In this document: piece after piece, positions 1 through 7,056 of the stretch
Layout of the letters: the number at the start of each line of letters is the position of its first letter
Numbering within the stretch: position 1 is the first letter of the stretch
Source: Sulfurimonas sp. UBA2011
GTDB taxonomy: Bacteria; Campylobacterota; Campylobacteria; Campylobacterales; Sulfurimonadaceae
Assembly: GCA_002335055.1 (NCBI GenBank)
Contig: DDCH01000011.1
Coordinates: 1-33,267, forward strand
Direction of reading: 5' to 3'
DNA length: 33,267 nucleotides
The notes under the pieces: generated by a model
What the model was told of the DNA's origin: nothing
What the model saw: only the letters and a program-made list of their open reading frames with translations
Databases searched by the model: none
Translations under genes and position numbers: made by a program

Positions 1-135
1 CCGCACGTCTCCACCAAAATATCTTATCATAGCAATCCATATCAGTCCATCACAAATCAACTTAACTCTTTTTTTTTGATTTTAGCCTCGAAACTTCTTT
101 TGTTAAGCATTCTATAGAAATACAGTTTAATTAAG

Positions 136-164
136 TTGACATATAAATTGAATGTCGATAAAAT
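136..164 (+). promoter_or_regulatory. sigma-70-type promoter of pcm
   Basis: TTGACA at 136-141 and TAAAAT at 159-164 are separated by 17 bases, a near-consensus housekeeping promoter. The ATG at 152 lies between the two boxes, so a transcript from this promoter could not contain it. This fixes the pcm start at 206. Confidence 0.7.
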
Positions 165-205
165 TATTGGAACTTGTTTTGATAAATAACAATGAAGGAT
201 ACTTT

Positions 206-817
206 ATGAGTTCAAATGATTCTTTAATTAGGCATCTTATAAATTCGGATGCCCTTCGTTCAAGTAATATTATAGATGCTTTTGACAATACAGATAGAGT
301 GAATTTTGTTTTGGATCCAACTGCTTTAGATGTCTATGAAGACTACCCACTTCCTATAGGTTACGGACAAACTATTTCTCAACCAACAACGGTAGCCATG
401 ATGATGGAGATGCTAGAGCCATGTTCGGGACAAAAGATTTTGGACATAGGAAGTGGCTCAGGTTGGACAACAGCACTTCTTGGTTTTATTGTCGGAGATG
501 ATGGTTCTGTTACCGGACTCGAAAGAATTGACAATCTTGTAAAGTTTGGAAGTAACAATCTCCAAAAATATAAATTTAAAAATACTGAAATTATTCAAGC
601 GACAAATCAGTTCGGCATTCCTAATGAAAAATTTGACCGTATATTAGTCTCTGCCTCAGCAGATGAGTTTCCATCTGAATTAACAACTCAATTAAGAGTT
701 GGAGGAAAGCTTGTAATCCCAGTAAGGAACTCAATTTATGAAATAACAAAAAAAGAAGATGGTGAACTTGAAAGCATAGAACATTATGGATTTAGATTTG
801 TTCCCCTGATTAACTGA
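206..817 (+). CDS. pcm: protein-L-isoaspartate O-methyltransferase
   Basis: SAM-dependent repair enzyme that methylates isoaspartyl residues arising in aged proteins. Counted from the ATG at 206, the family signature GYGQTISQP is at residues 52-60, the SAM-binding motif LDIGSGSGW at 79-87, and the C-terminus ends in the usual FVPL-type strand. The length of 203 aa is normal for the family (about 205-215). I chose ATG 206 because GAAGGAT sits at 194-200 just upstream and because the longer reading from 152 would begin inside the promoter. It is a single transcription unit; the next genes downstream are broken and unrelated. The family is certain; only the start is a choice. Confidence 0.93.
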   Translation: MSSNDSLIRHLINSDALRSSNIIDAFDNTDRVNFVLDPTALDVYEDYPLPIGYGQTISQPTTVAMMMEMLEPCSGQKILDIGSGSGWTTALLGFIVGDDGSVTGLERIDNLVKFGSNNLQKYKFKNTEIIQATNQFGIPNEKFDRILVSASADEFPSELTTQLRVGGKLVIPVRNSIYEITKKEDGELESIEHYGFRFVPLIN

Positions 818-985
818 TTGCTCTTGTCTGAAGAGTAGATTGCCTCTGCACTCCAAGTATAACAATTATTAAATATATGAAATATCAAATTCATACGATA
901 GAATATTTTTTAATAATAAACAGTTAAGGCCTCTTCTCTTTTATTTGCATTGCTGTTAATATTTAGTGGTTTGCTTCTTAAGTTC

Positions 986-1249
986 TTATAAGCCAGTCTT
1001 ATTTGCATTTTGAATTGAGTCAATCAGATAATCAATATCTTGAATTTCTTGTAAAAAGTGTATACTAACTCTAATCCAACCTGGCTTTTCATTAAAGTCA
1101 CTGTTGTCGTCAAGTCCTAAAAGATCATGCCCGTATGGTCCTGCACAAGAACATCCTGCACGAGTTTGTAGTCCACTACTACTGGATAAGTAGGCACAAA
1201 GGTCATAGGGGTTTAAGCCTTCTATATTAAATGACACTATCCCAATATT
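986..1249 (-). pseudogene. C-terminal remnant of class V PLP-dependent aminotransferase / cysteine desulfurase-like protein
   Basis: Only the last 85-90 residues of a class V aminotransferase (SufS/CsdB-like fold) remain. The conserved stretch GLQTRAGCSCAGPYGH, which carries the family cysteine loop, is visible, followed by a WIRVSIHF strand and a normal stop. Family members have 400 or more residues, so the lysine-containing PLP domain is missing. Homology can be read up to about position 1249 (an IGIVSFNIEG-like strand) and then stops at the junction with the Rrf2 fragment, which runs the other way. No ribosome binding site precedes the in-frame GTG at 1237. It is a dead gene produced by a deletion or rearrangement; expression as a functional enzyme is very unlikely. 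Confidence 0.75.
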
Positions 1250-1530
1250 ATCTTGATATATTAATGAGTAAATTAAAAAAGGCTGGTATTATAAAAAGTA
1301 TTAGAGGTACAAATGGTGGATATGTCTTAGCTCAGGACCTTACTACAATTAAGGTCATTGATGTCCTGCTAATTCTTGAGGATGACTTAAAAGTTCTAAG
1401 TGCTCATTTTGAACATCCAGTGTTAGCACCTTTTTTTGAAGATGCAAAAATAAAGATTCATGATATTTTCAATCTTCCCCTTACAGAATTAATAAAGTAT
1501 AAACAGGATGTATTAAATTTTACAATTTAA
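1237..1530 (+). pseudogene. 5'-truncated Rrf2-family transcription regulator
   Basis: The reading frame matches the Rrf2/IscR family from the second half of the winged helix: SQYYLDIL at about 1240-1263, then KLKKAGIIKSIRG and NGGYVLAQD, the family's RGxxGGYxLA wing. The first about 30 residues, with helix 1 and part of the recognition helix, are absent; an in-frame ATG at 1231 exists but has no ribosome binding site. No CxxxxxCx-type Fe-S cluster cysteines are seen in the remaining C-terminal part. The 5' break coincides with the broken 5' end of the aminotransferase fragment on the other strand. Rrf2 genes often neighbour cysteine desulfurase genes, so this was probably once a divergent regulator/enzyme pair. 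Confidence 0.75.
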
Positions 1531-1655
1531 TAGCTATAATCAAAAAGTCTTTAAGGGTGTCTTTATTACCATTATATAATTTTCTTCATAGTTATTTTGA
1601 TCGTTCTTACTATTTTTAGAATTTTATTTATCTAAAAGGTCCATAAATATATATC

Positions 1656-2036
1656 TCACTTAAGTTTTGACAAATACTCGGATATTGCATTTACTTCTTG
1701 TGGTGTAAGTCCTGAAACTTGTGAGGACATTACCCCTCTAAGCTTTCCACCATACCTGAGTTCCTTATATCCGTTAATCTTTGCCATCAATACCTCTTTA
1801 GCTTGTCCTGCAAGCTCTAACCCTGTAGCAGGTACTTTTTGTGTACCCATTTGACCGTGACATTTCATACATTTATTATTGTACAATGACCTAGCATCAA
1901 TCGAAGGGTCTGCTGCTTCTGCCTTAGGTAAGTTTGAAAACTCTTGTGTTTCACCATACATATCTTTGATATCATTGCTGAAAAAAACTAGTCCTATGAA
2001 TATAATAGTTATCGTTAAAATTCTAACACGTGTCAT
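1656..2036 (-). CDS. small membrane-anchored or periplasmic c-type cytochrome
   Basis: Single-haem cytochrome c of 126 aa. Residues 5-20 form a hydrophobic N-terminal signal or anchor with no obvious cleavage site. The haem attachment motif CMKCH is at 56-60 and M103 is the likely distal ligand in a GVMSSQ context, close to the class I pattern. The C-terminal helix (PQEVNAISEYLSKL) is typical of cytochrome c553-like proteins. An AAGGA ribosome binding site lies about 7 bases upstream of the ATG. It probably carries electrons in the periplasm; the partner is not identifiable from the neighbours, although the divergent DCC thiol protein also belongs to redox chemistry. The family is certain; the specific role is unknown. 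Confidence 0.88.
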   Translation of the reverse strand: MTRVRILTITIIFIGLVFFSNDIKDMYGETQEFSNLPKAEAADPSIDARSLYNNKCMKCHGQMGTQKVPATGLELAGQAKEVLMAKINGYKELRYGGKLRGVMSSQVSGLTPQEVNAISEYLSKLK

Positions 2037-2212
2037 ACTGAGTCCTTTTTTTTATATGTAGTAATATCATTTTAGGATTAAAATTATAAAACAGACCTTA
2101 AACATATGAAATCTGTTAGACTCAAATTATATGTAAAAATTAAATCAGTTCAGAGGGCCTTAAATCATTTTTCTTTTTTTAAGGATATAATGAAAAGTTA
2201 AAAGGATTTTGT

Positions 2213-2620
2213 ATGATTAACGAAAAGCATAAAATTGTTTTATTTGATGGTATTTGCAATTTTTGTAATGCATCAGTAAATTTTATAATTGATCATGATA
2301 AAAATGATTTATATAAATTTGCTTCATTACAATCTTCTATAGGACAAAAATATTTAAAAAAATTTGATTTTACATTAGACGATTTTGATACTTTTATATT
2401 AATAGATGGTGATAAGTTTTACACTTCTTCAACAGCTGCACTAATGGTAGCAAAAGACTTGGATGGCATAAGCAAATACTTATATTATTTCATTTTTATA
2501 CCACCGTTATTTAGAGATATCGTCTATAAAATTATTTCTAAAAATAGATATCGTATATTTGGTAAAAATGATACTTGTCATGTGCCAACAAAAGATAGAA
2601 AAAATAAATTTATTAAGTAA
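2213..2620 (+). CDS. DCC-family thiol-disulfide oxidoreductase (DUF393, YuxK-like)
   Basis: 135 aa protein with the family signature at its N-terminus: FDGICNFCN, giving D12, C15 and C18 (DxxCxxC). The fold is thioredoxin-like, but family substrates are poorly known. The length is normal for the family. A TATAAT box at 2186-2191 and AAAAGGA just before the ATG give it its own promoter and a good start. It diverges from the cytochrome c gene with about 175 bases between them. The C-terminal third has a hydrophobic stretch near residues 88-100 and ends in a lysine-rich tail. Family assignment is firm; substrate unknown. Confidence 0.88.
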   Translation: MINEKHKIVLFDGICNFCNASVNFIIDHDKNDLYKFASLQSSIGQKYLKKFDFTLDDFDTFILIDGDKFYTSSTAALMVAKDLDGISKYLYYFIFIPPLFRDIVYKIISKNRYRIFGKNDTCHVPTKDRKNKFIK

Positions 2621-2778
2621 CACAGTTCCACATTTGAAGTGTCTAAGTCTTTTAGTTTAAACTCTTAGCTGGTTCACTACAGTTGTTAATAATTTCATTG
2701 AAATCATACCTATTCGTGATGAGACACCCCGATAAACCTCTTTTATGAACAAGTGTTCTTTTGGAATCTATTCCTCTT

Positions 2779-3099
2779 CTACTGTTTATCTTTCTTCTCT
2801 TGATTTATCTTCCATTGTTTATATTCCTCTTTCTCTTCTCTCAATCTATCTTTCTCTCTCTTATTAGCCCTATTCTTTTCCTGCTCTCTCTCTTCCTCTT
2901 CTTCTCTTTCTCTAACTCTTCGTTTTGCTTCTTCTTGTGCACGAGTCAGTTCAGACTCAGTAAGAGTTTTAGATATGTCTTCTATAATTGCCATACAACT
3001 TTCAGAATTTTTATCTGTTTTTGCAGTGAGTGCTAAAACTAATCCTAAAACTACTGCCTCATAATTATTTGCAGGCTTATAACATTCTGTATTTCCCAT
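2779..3099 (-). CDS. hypothetical protein with highly charged coiled-coil C-terminus
   Basis: 106 aa protein I do not recognise. Residues 1-50 form a mixed domain with C6 and C35 and a small hydrophobic patch (VVLGLVLALTA). From about residue 53 to the end it is a continuous Glu/Arg/Lys-rich helix, expected to be a long single helix or coiled coil. A good ribosome binding site (AAGGAA) lies 7 bases before the ATG, and a TATAAT box with an upstream TAAGTAG element precedes it. That module is repeated before the gene at 3830-4072, so the two are probably expressed together. It lies in a run of small AT-rich unknown genes. It is probably a real gene because of the signals; function unknown. Confidence 0.6.
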   Translation of the reverse strand: MGNTECYKPANNYEAVVLGLVLALTAKTDKNSESCMAIIEDISKTLTESELTRAQEEAKRRVREREEEEEREQEKNRANKREKDRLREEKEEYKQWKINQEKKDKQ

Positions 3100-3118
3100 T
3101 TTATTTCCTTCTTTTCTT

Positions 3119-3152
3119 TTTGTAGTCTAATTATACAAGACAACCTACTTAG
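3119..3152 (-). promoter_or_regulatory. promoter module A (duplicated before two small genes)
   Basis: Read on the minus strand: CTAAGTAG (3152-3145), then a GTTGTCTTG stretch, then TATAATTAGA with the -10 box at 3135-3130. The start codon follows 30 bases after the box, behind a purine-rich leader. The same order, spacing and much of the sequence recur at 4092-4123 before another small gene. The conserved TAAGTAG lies at about -20 to -27, where an activator or repressor could bind. Confidence 0.6.
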
Positions 3153-3344
3153 TAATCTGTTTTTCTATATAAATTATATAACTTTTTTCTGTATTTTTAT
3201 TTAAATCCAATGTAGCATGAGTATTGAAATTAGAGATAAAGAAGAATTACTAGATTTCTTTGAGTAGAAGAAATTATATAGCGATTTATGAATATAAGGA
3301 TATAATAGATTATATAAATATAAACTATCACGAAAGGATATATT

Positions 3345-3749
3345 ATGTTAGAATTTGGAAAAGAAGAGCTTTGCGAAGAAGAAGTAGCAAGAGCGGAAGC
3401 AGGATTTTGTGAACTAGGAATAGGAATGATTGAAGCAGATGCTTGTGTAGATGCAGTAATAAAAGAACAAACAGGGATGATTGACAAAACAGTTCCAATA
3501 TTAATAGAAGAATTGCAAGCATCTTTAAGTGCATTGTCAGACAACTTACAGAAAAAGAGCTTTGCTGATAGAATGAAAATAGTAACATTAAAAGTTCAGA
3601 TACTTGATTTACAAACGAAAGTAAAAAAAGCAGAATATAGAACAGATTTAATGAAATTAGAATATGGGGAAAAGGAAGCTATACAAAGAGCAAAGAAAGA
3701 TAGGGCCCATGAATTAAAAGAAGCGTATGTCAAAGCAAAAGCAGCCTAG
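3345..3749 (+). CDS. hypothetical helical protein
   Basis: 134 aa, no family recognised. It is predicted to be almost wholly alpha-helical: an acidic N-terminal third (four Glu in the first 12 residues, C10, C22 and C34), an amphipathic middle (residues 43-75), and a Lys/Glu-rich C-terminal helix from about 80 to the end with heptad-like spacing. No signal peptide or membrane segment. AAAGGA lies 6-8 bases before the ATG and a TATAAT box is about 40 bases upstream. It is flanked on both sides by small minus-strand genes of unknown function with the shared promoter module, so it may belong to the same accessory set. The signals make it a likely real gene; no function proposed. Confidence 0.6.
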   Translation: MLEFGKEELCEEEVARAEAGFCELGIGMIEADACVDAVIKEQTGMIDKTVPILIEELQASLSALSDNLQKKSFADRMKIVTLKVQILDLQTKVKKAEYRTDLMKLEYGEKEAIQRAKKDRAHELKEAYVKAKAA

Positions 3750-3829
3750 CCTACGGGTATTAGAAAATGTTAATGTTGCAATAGCAGCCTTAATTGGCTG
3801 TTATTCAATGAGTTCAAAATTTATAAATT

Positions 3830-4072
3830 CTATTTTATTTTAGGTTTCTCTTGGTTCTCTATGCCTATAGATGTAATCGCATTTTTAAAATCAATATAAT
3901 CTTTTGATTGTTGTAATTTTAGAATCATAATCAATTCCTCATGAGTTGTTTTTTCTTTATCAATTGAAGCAAGTCTACAAAGTTCCGCACCATCCTTTGT
4001 CTTTTGAAAAGCAACTCTCAATTCTGCTATTTTGCCAGCAATAGCTGGGGAGAAATCTTCTGGTTTTATCAT
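3830..4072 (-). CDS. small hypothetical protein
   Basis: 80 aa, no family recognised. It is largely helical and charged, with a single Cys (C33) and a proline-rich C-terminal tail. AAGGA precedes the ATG by about 6 bases within an A-rich leader. Its promoter is a near copy of the one in front of the gene at 2779-3099, although the proteins show no visible similarity to each other. No signal peptide or membrane segment. The shared promoter is the best evidence that it is a real, regulated gene. Confidence 0.55.
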   Translation of the reverse strand: MIKPEDFSPAIAGKIAELRVAFQKTKDGAELCRLASIDKEKTTHEELIMILKLQQSKDYIDFKNAITSIGIENQEKPKIK

Positions 4073-4091
4073 TTTTTTCCTTTTTTTCTTT

Positions 4092-4123
4092 TTTTATTCT
4101 AATTATATAGAACGACTACTTAA
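4092..4123 (-). promoter_or_regulatory. promoter module B (copy of the module at 3119-3152)
   Basis: Read on the minus strand: TTAAGTAG (4123-4116), GTTCTA, then TATAATTAGA with the -10 box at 4107-4102, followed by an A/G-rich leader and the ATG 29 bases later. It agrees with module A in the TAAGTAG element, the GTxxT stretch, the TATAATTAGA box and the leader length. Sequence outside the module does not match. Confidence 0.6.
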
Positions 4124-4209
4124 CTTTAGAGTCAGATTTCTTGAAATTCTCTATAAAAAACCCATACGAATAAATTTCGGTCTTCATGCATGTCTTATAA
4201 TCCATTTAA

Positions 4210-4518
4210 TTAAAAAACAAATATTCTAAAAGGAATTCCTAAAACTAGTAATGCTATAAAAGATGATAGATACCCATATTTAGGGTCTTTATATATATTA
4301 GAAACTCCAATGTATATATTCTCGTTTATTTCATATAAATATAAATTCATCGTTGGATTTGCTAAATGCTTACCATTTCTATATGTGTCTACGGAATACT
4401 TTATTACTGAAAAATAAGGTTGTAACTCTGAAGATGGTGTTACAATTCTCCAACCACCTAGAACAAGAACTAATAGAAAACTTAATATTGCTAATAATAA
4501 CTTAACTTTATTATTCAT
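4210..4518 (-). CDS. small two-helix membrane protein, unknown
   Basis: 102 aa. A membrane helix spans about residues 6-22, a soluble segment of about 60 residues rich in Tyr and Asn follows, and a second hydrophobic stretch covers about 85-102 at the very C-terminus. AAGAAAGG lies 6 bases upstream of the ATG. No family recognised. The N-terminal segment could be a signal anchor with the middle part outside the membrane. It diverges from the DUF805 gene. The 255 bases between them hold an inverted repeat (4727-4744) and otherwise nothing I recognise. Confidence 0.6.
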   Translation of the reverse strand: MNNKVKLLLAILSFLLVLVLGGWRIVTPSSELQPYFSVIKYSVDTYRNGKHLANPTMNLYLYEINENIYIGVSNIYKDPKYGYLSSFIALLVLGIPFRIFVF

Positions 4519-4726
4519 ATAATACCTTTCTTATACTTCTTTGTTTCGATATTTACTCAATAGATAACTTGAGTTGCTACTCTATACTTATGTTACTAGC
4601 TAAAATTATCTTATTCTCATTAAGTTTAATTTAGACTTAATTTATAAATTATTTCGCATCACCAATACAATCAATCTTTTAGTATTTTTTAATATAGATA
4701 GGAATATAGTTACCAATACATCCTTT

Positions 4727-4744
4727 AAAAGAATTCATTCTTTT
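4727..4744. repeat. perfect inverted repeat upstream of DUF805 gene
   Basis: AAAAGAAT-TC-ATTCTTTT, two 8-base arms around 2 bases, ending 29 bases before the DUF805 start codon. It could be an operator or an RNA hairpin in the leader; no further evidence. Confidence 0.4.
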
Positions 4745-4773
4745 GAGAACATAAGGTACAACAGGAATTCAAT

Positions 4774-5154
4774 ATGAAATATATTTTTAGAGCATATAAA
4801 AAGTATGCAGATTTTAAAGGACGTGCTAGTAGAAAAGAATTCTGGTTTTTTTATCTTTTTTTTATGCTCTGCACAATTGCTACCTCTATCCTTGATGCAA
4901 TGATATTAATAAATACTGAGATTGTTGATGCAGCTATACTTAATGTATTATTTGTTTTAGGAAGTGTAATTCCATTTTGTGCCATACTTACTAGACGTCT
5001 GCATGATATTAATCAAAGCGGTTTATGGGTATTCATTATCTTGCTCCCTTTTCTAGGCATTATACTTCTTATGGTTTTAGCTTTAAAAGGTAATGAAGGT
5101 GAAAATCGTTTTGGTGAAGATCCATTAAAAACTATGTCTGATTATATAATATAG
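4774..5154 (+). CDS. DUF805 family membrane protein
   Basis: 126 aa integral membrane protein of the DUF805 (YhaH-like) family. The diagnostic features are present in order: the N-terminal YKKYADFKGRASRKEFW, three or four hydrophobic helices (about 25-42, 55-72, 88-105), the RRLHDINQSG loop at about residues 74-83, and the C-terminal NRFGEDP at about 110-116. AGGAA is 6 bases upstream of the ATG. The function of the family is not known. It stands alone in its orientation, with 233 bases to the next gene holding only very short open frames. Confidence 0.9.
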   Translation: MKYIFRAYKKYADFKGRASRKEFWFFYLFFMLCTIATSILDAMILINTEIVDAAILNVLFVLGSVIPFCAILTRRLHDINQSGLWVFIILLPFLGIILLMVLALKGNEGENRFGEDPLKTMSDYII

Positions 5155-5386
5155 TAGTATTACTACTATATAGAATTAAGGACTTTCTAAATGCTTATCC
5201 TCAGCATTGTAATGGAAATATTATAACAGTTCAGATACTAATATGAGAAAAGAGGCTAAAAAAATTGAAATAGGTATGAGCTTTGGAAGTATTGAGATAT
5301 AATGGAAAATAAAATAAAAACACAAAAGGAATCTCTTAATATTATTGAGGGTGAACTTATTGGCTATTAATAGCTAAGGAAAATAC

Positions 5387-6067
5387 TTGACACTTATACA
5401 AATTACAACTGCACTATATGCCACTATGTTAACTAATTTTTATGGCTTTAAATTAAAAGCTGCTTCTAAAAAAGAAGAAAAAAAGAAACTTCGTATAGCA
5501 TATTCACAAACTCTTCTAAATAAACTTAATATTAATATTAAAGTATTAAATCCAGAAAAACTTCCTATAAATGGTCAATATCTTTTAATCTCAAACCATA
5601 AGAGTGTAATTGACCCTCTTATAGTAGAACTAGCGACTAAGGATACTGAACTCTTTGGATATTGGATCGCAAAAAAAGAACTTTATAAATCTTTTTTCTT
5701 TGGTACTTTTGTTCGTAATGGTGGTGCAATAATTATAGATAGAGAAAGCTCTCAAATGAGTAGTTTTTTCTCTGATATAAAGAAATGTGTTAAAGATGGT
5801 AACTCTATTTATATATTCCCTGAAGGAACGCGGAATAAGACTGCAGAGCCATTAGGAGAATTTAAAGAAGGTTCTAAAATTATTGCTTTGAAAAATAGAT
5901 TACCAATATTACCTTTACATATTAAAACAAATGCTAATGATGTTCTAATGTCTGCTTTAAAATATAGAGATAAACCTTATACAATAGAAGTGGAAGTTGG
6001 TGATATTATAGATTACAAAGACAGAACACTTTCATTAGATGAAGCCTATAAAAAACAATTTTATTAA
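5387..6067 (+). CDS. lysophospholipid acyltransferase (PlsC-like)
   Basis: 226 aa. It belongs to the 1-acyl-sn-glycerol-3-phosphate acyltransferase superfamily, which transfers an acyl chain to lysophosphatidic acid or a similar acceptor at the inner membrane. Motif I is NHKSVIDP (HxxxxD) at about residue 68, and the EGTRN acceptor-binding motif is at about 147. The frame opens with TTG at 5387, preceded by TAAGGA at 5375-5380 with 6 bases of spacing; no ATG with a ribosome binding site lies near, so TTG is the probable start. The C-terminus is short for PlsC but complete through the last strand. This is the second acyltransferase of the window; the DUF374 protein at 28066 is a different family. 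Exact acceptor unknown. Confidence 0.88.
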   Translation: MTLIQITTALYATMLTNFYGFKLKAASKKEEKKKLRIAYSQTLLNKLNINIKVLNPEKLPINGQYLLISNHKSVIDPLIVELATKDTELFGYWIAKKELYKSFFFGTFVRNGGAIIIDRESSQMSSFFSDIKKCVKDGNSIYIFPEGTRNKTAEPLGEFKEGSKIIALKNRLPILPLHIKTNANDVLMSALKYRDKPYTIEVEVGDIIDYKDRTLSLDEAYKKQFY

Positions 6068-6148
6068 ATCCTGATATAAAAGAGTATGTAAAGAGCTGTT
6101 TAGCGTAAGTTAGCAAAGAATGAAAAGTAAATTAGAGAGGAAAACAAA

Positions 6149-6985
6149 ATGAGGATTATTATTTGTGGCAGCTCTGGTTTTGTAGGAAAAGAACTTAGTC
6201 GGTTTTTTCAGAATAAAGGTTATGAAGTTTTAGCTCTCAAAGTAAGAGAAATAACAAAACTTGAAGAAATAATAGAAAAGCTTGAAGCTTCAGATATTCT
6301 TATTAATCTTTCTGGTGTATCAATTTTCTCACGTTGGACTCCCTCTTATAAAAAATCCTTACATAGTTCAAGAATTAATACTACTAAAAAATTAGTTCAG
6401 GCCATAAAGCTATGTAAAAATAAACCTAAATTATTCATTTCGACCTCTGCCACAGGCATTTATAAATATGAACAATTTTCAGATGAAAACAGTAGCTATA
6501 GTGACAGTTATTTATCCAAGATATGTCAAGATTGGGAAAATGAAGCCTTTATAGCAAATATACCTACAACAATATTTAGGTTTGGTGTAGTAATTGGAAA
6601 AAATGGCGGTATGCTAAAAAAAATGTGGTTACCTTTTTTCTTAGGCCTTGGTGGTATCATTGGAAATGGAAAACAATCTATTTCTTGGATTCATATAGAT
6701 GATCTTTGTAATGCATATCAATATATTATTGAAAACCACTTTGAAGGTGTTTTTAATCTATGCTCTCCATTGCCAACAACAAATTTTGAGCTAACTAAAA
6801 CACTTGCTAAACTTATGAAAAGACCAAGCTTTCTTCCTATTCCAGCTGCACTCATTAAACTTGTGTTTCTTGATGGCGCCAGTTTTATTTTAAAAGGTCA
6901 AAAAGTAATCCCAAAACATCTTTTAAAAAAGGGCTTCATCTTTAAATATAAATCTATACAAGATGCCCTGAAAAGTTTTTTCTAA
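6149..6985 (+). CDS. TIGR01777 family NAD(P)-dependent epimerase (YfcH-like)
   Basis: 278 aa extended SDR protein. The Rossmann motif GSSGFVGKE is at residues 7-15; the family blocks INLSGVSI, RWTPSYKKSLHSSRI, STSATGIY and SWIHIDDL follow in the right order, and a C-terminal DUF1731-type segment ends the protein (PIPAALIKLVF to KSIQDALKSFF). TIGR01777 proteins (YfcH in E. coli, SulA/Slr1223 in cyanobacteria) are related to sugar-nucleotide epimerases, but their substrates are uncertain. AGAGAGGA stands 7 bases before the ATG. The catalytic Tyr of the SDR YxxxK motif is not clearly conserved (ATGIYKY), as usual in this family. Same orientation as the acyltransferase upstream and the channel downstream. 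Confidence 0.9.
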   Translation: MRIIICGSSGFVGKELSRFFQNKGYEVLALKVREITKLEEIIEKLEASDILINLSGVSIFSRWTPSYKKSLHSSRINTTKKLVQAIKLCKNKPKLFISTSATGIYKYEQFSDENSSYSDSYLSKICQDWENEAFIANIPTTIFRFGVVIGKNGGMLKKMWLPFFLGLGGIIGNGKQSISWIHIDDLCNAYQYIIENHFEGVFNLCSPLPTTNFELTKTLAKLMKRPSFLPIPAALIKLVFLDGASFILKGQKVIPKHLLKKGFIFKYKSIQDALKSFF

Positions 6986-7014
6986 AATACAAAATATACG
7001 ATTAAAGGATTTCT

Positions 7015-7056
7015 ATGACATTTAATTTTAGTGCTAATAATGGTAGGATAATATGA
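7015..7056 (+). CDS. possible 13-codon upstream ORF translationally coupled to the channel gene
   Basis: ATG at 7015 preceded by AAAGGAT with normal spacing opens a frame of 13 codons whose TGA (7054-7056) overlaps the channel's ATG (7053-7055) as ATGA. This geometry is typical of translational coupling or of a leader peptide. The peptide (MTFNFSANNGRII) matches nothing I know. The channel also has its own TAGGAT site inside this frame. Confidence 0.4.
   Translation: MTFNFSANNGRII

Noticed and set aside
1..60. Open minus-strand frame, or possible start of a tRNA-Ser-like gene, running off the left edge
   Set aside because: The first 12 bases read on the minus strand as GGAGACGTGCGG with a TATGAT box before them, but too little lies inside the window to decide between a tRNA, a coding sequence or neither.
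152..205. Longer N-terminus for pcm starting at ATG 152
   Set aside because: This ATG falls between the -35 and -10 boxes, while ATG 206 has a good ribosome binding site and fits the family length.
2761..3036. Plus-strand frame of 91 codons rich in Leu, Phe and Ser
   Set aside because: It is the antisense of the Glu/Lys/Arg-rich gene on the minus strand; the hydrophobic composition is a reflection of those codons.
3219..3293. Short plus-strand frame with an internal TAG (MSIEIRDKEELLDFFE)
   Set aside because: Only 16 codons before the stop, no clear ribosome binding site; could be a gene remnant but cannot be supported.
5243..5369. Two short plus-strand frames (17 and 22 codons) before the acyltransferase
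   Set aside because: No convincing ribosome binding sites and no recognisable sequence; regarded as chance frames in AT-rich DNA.
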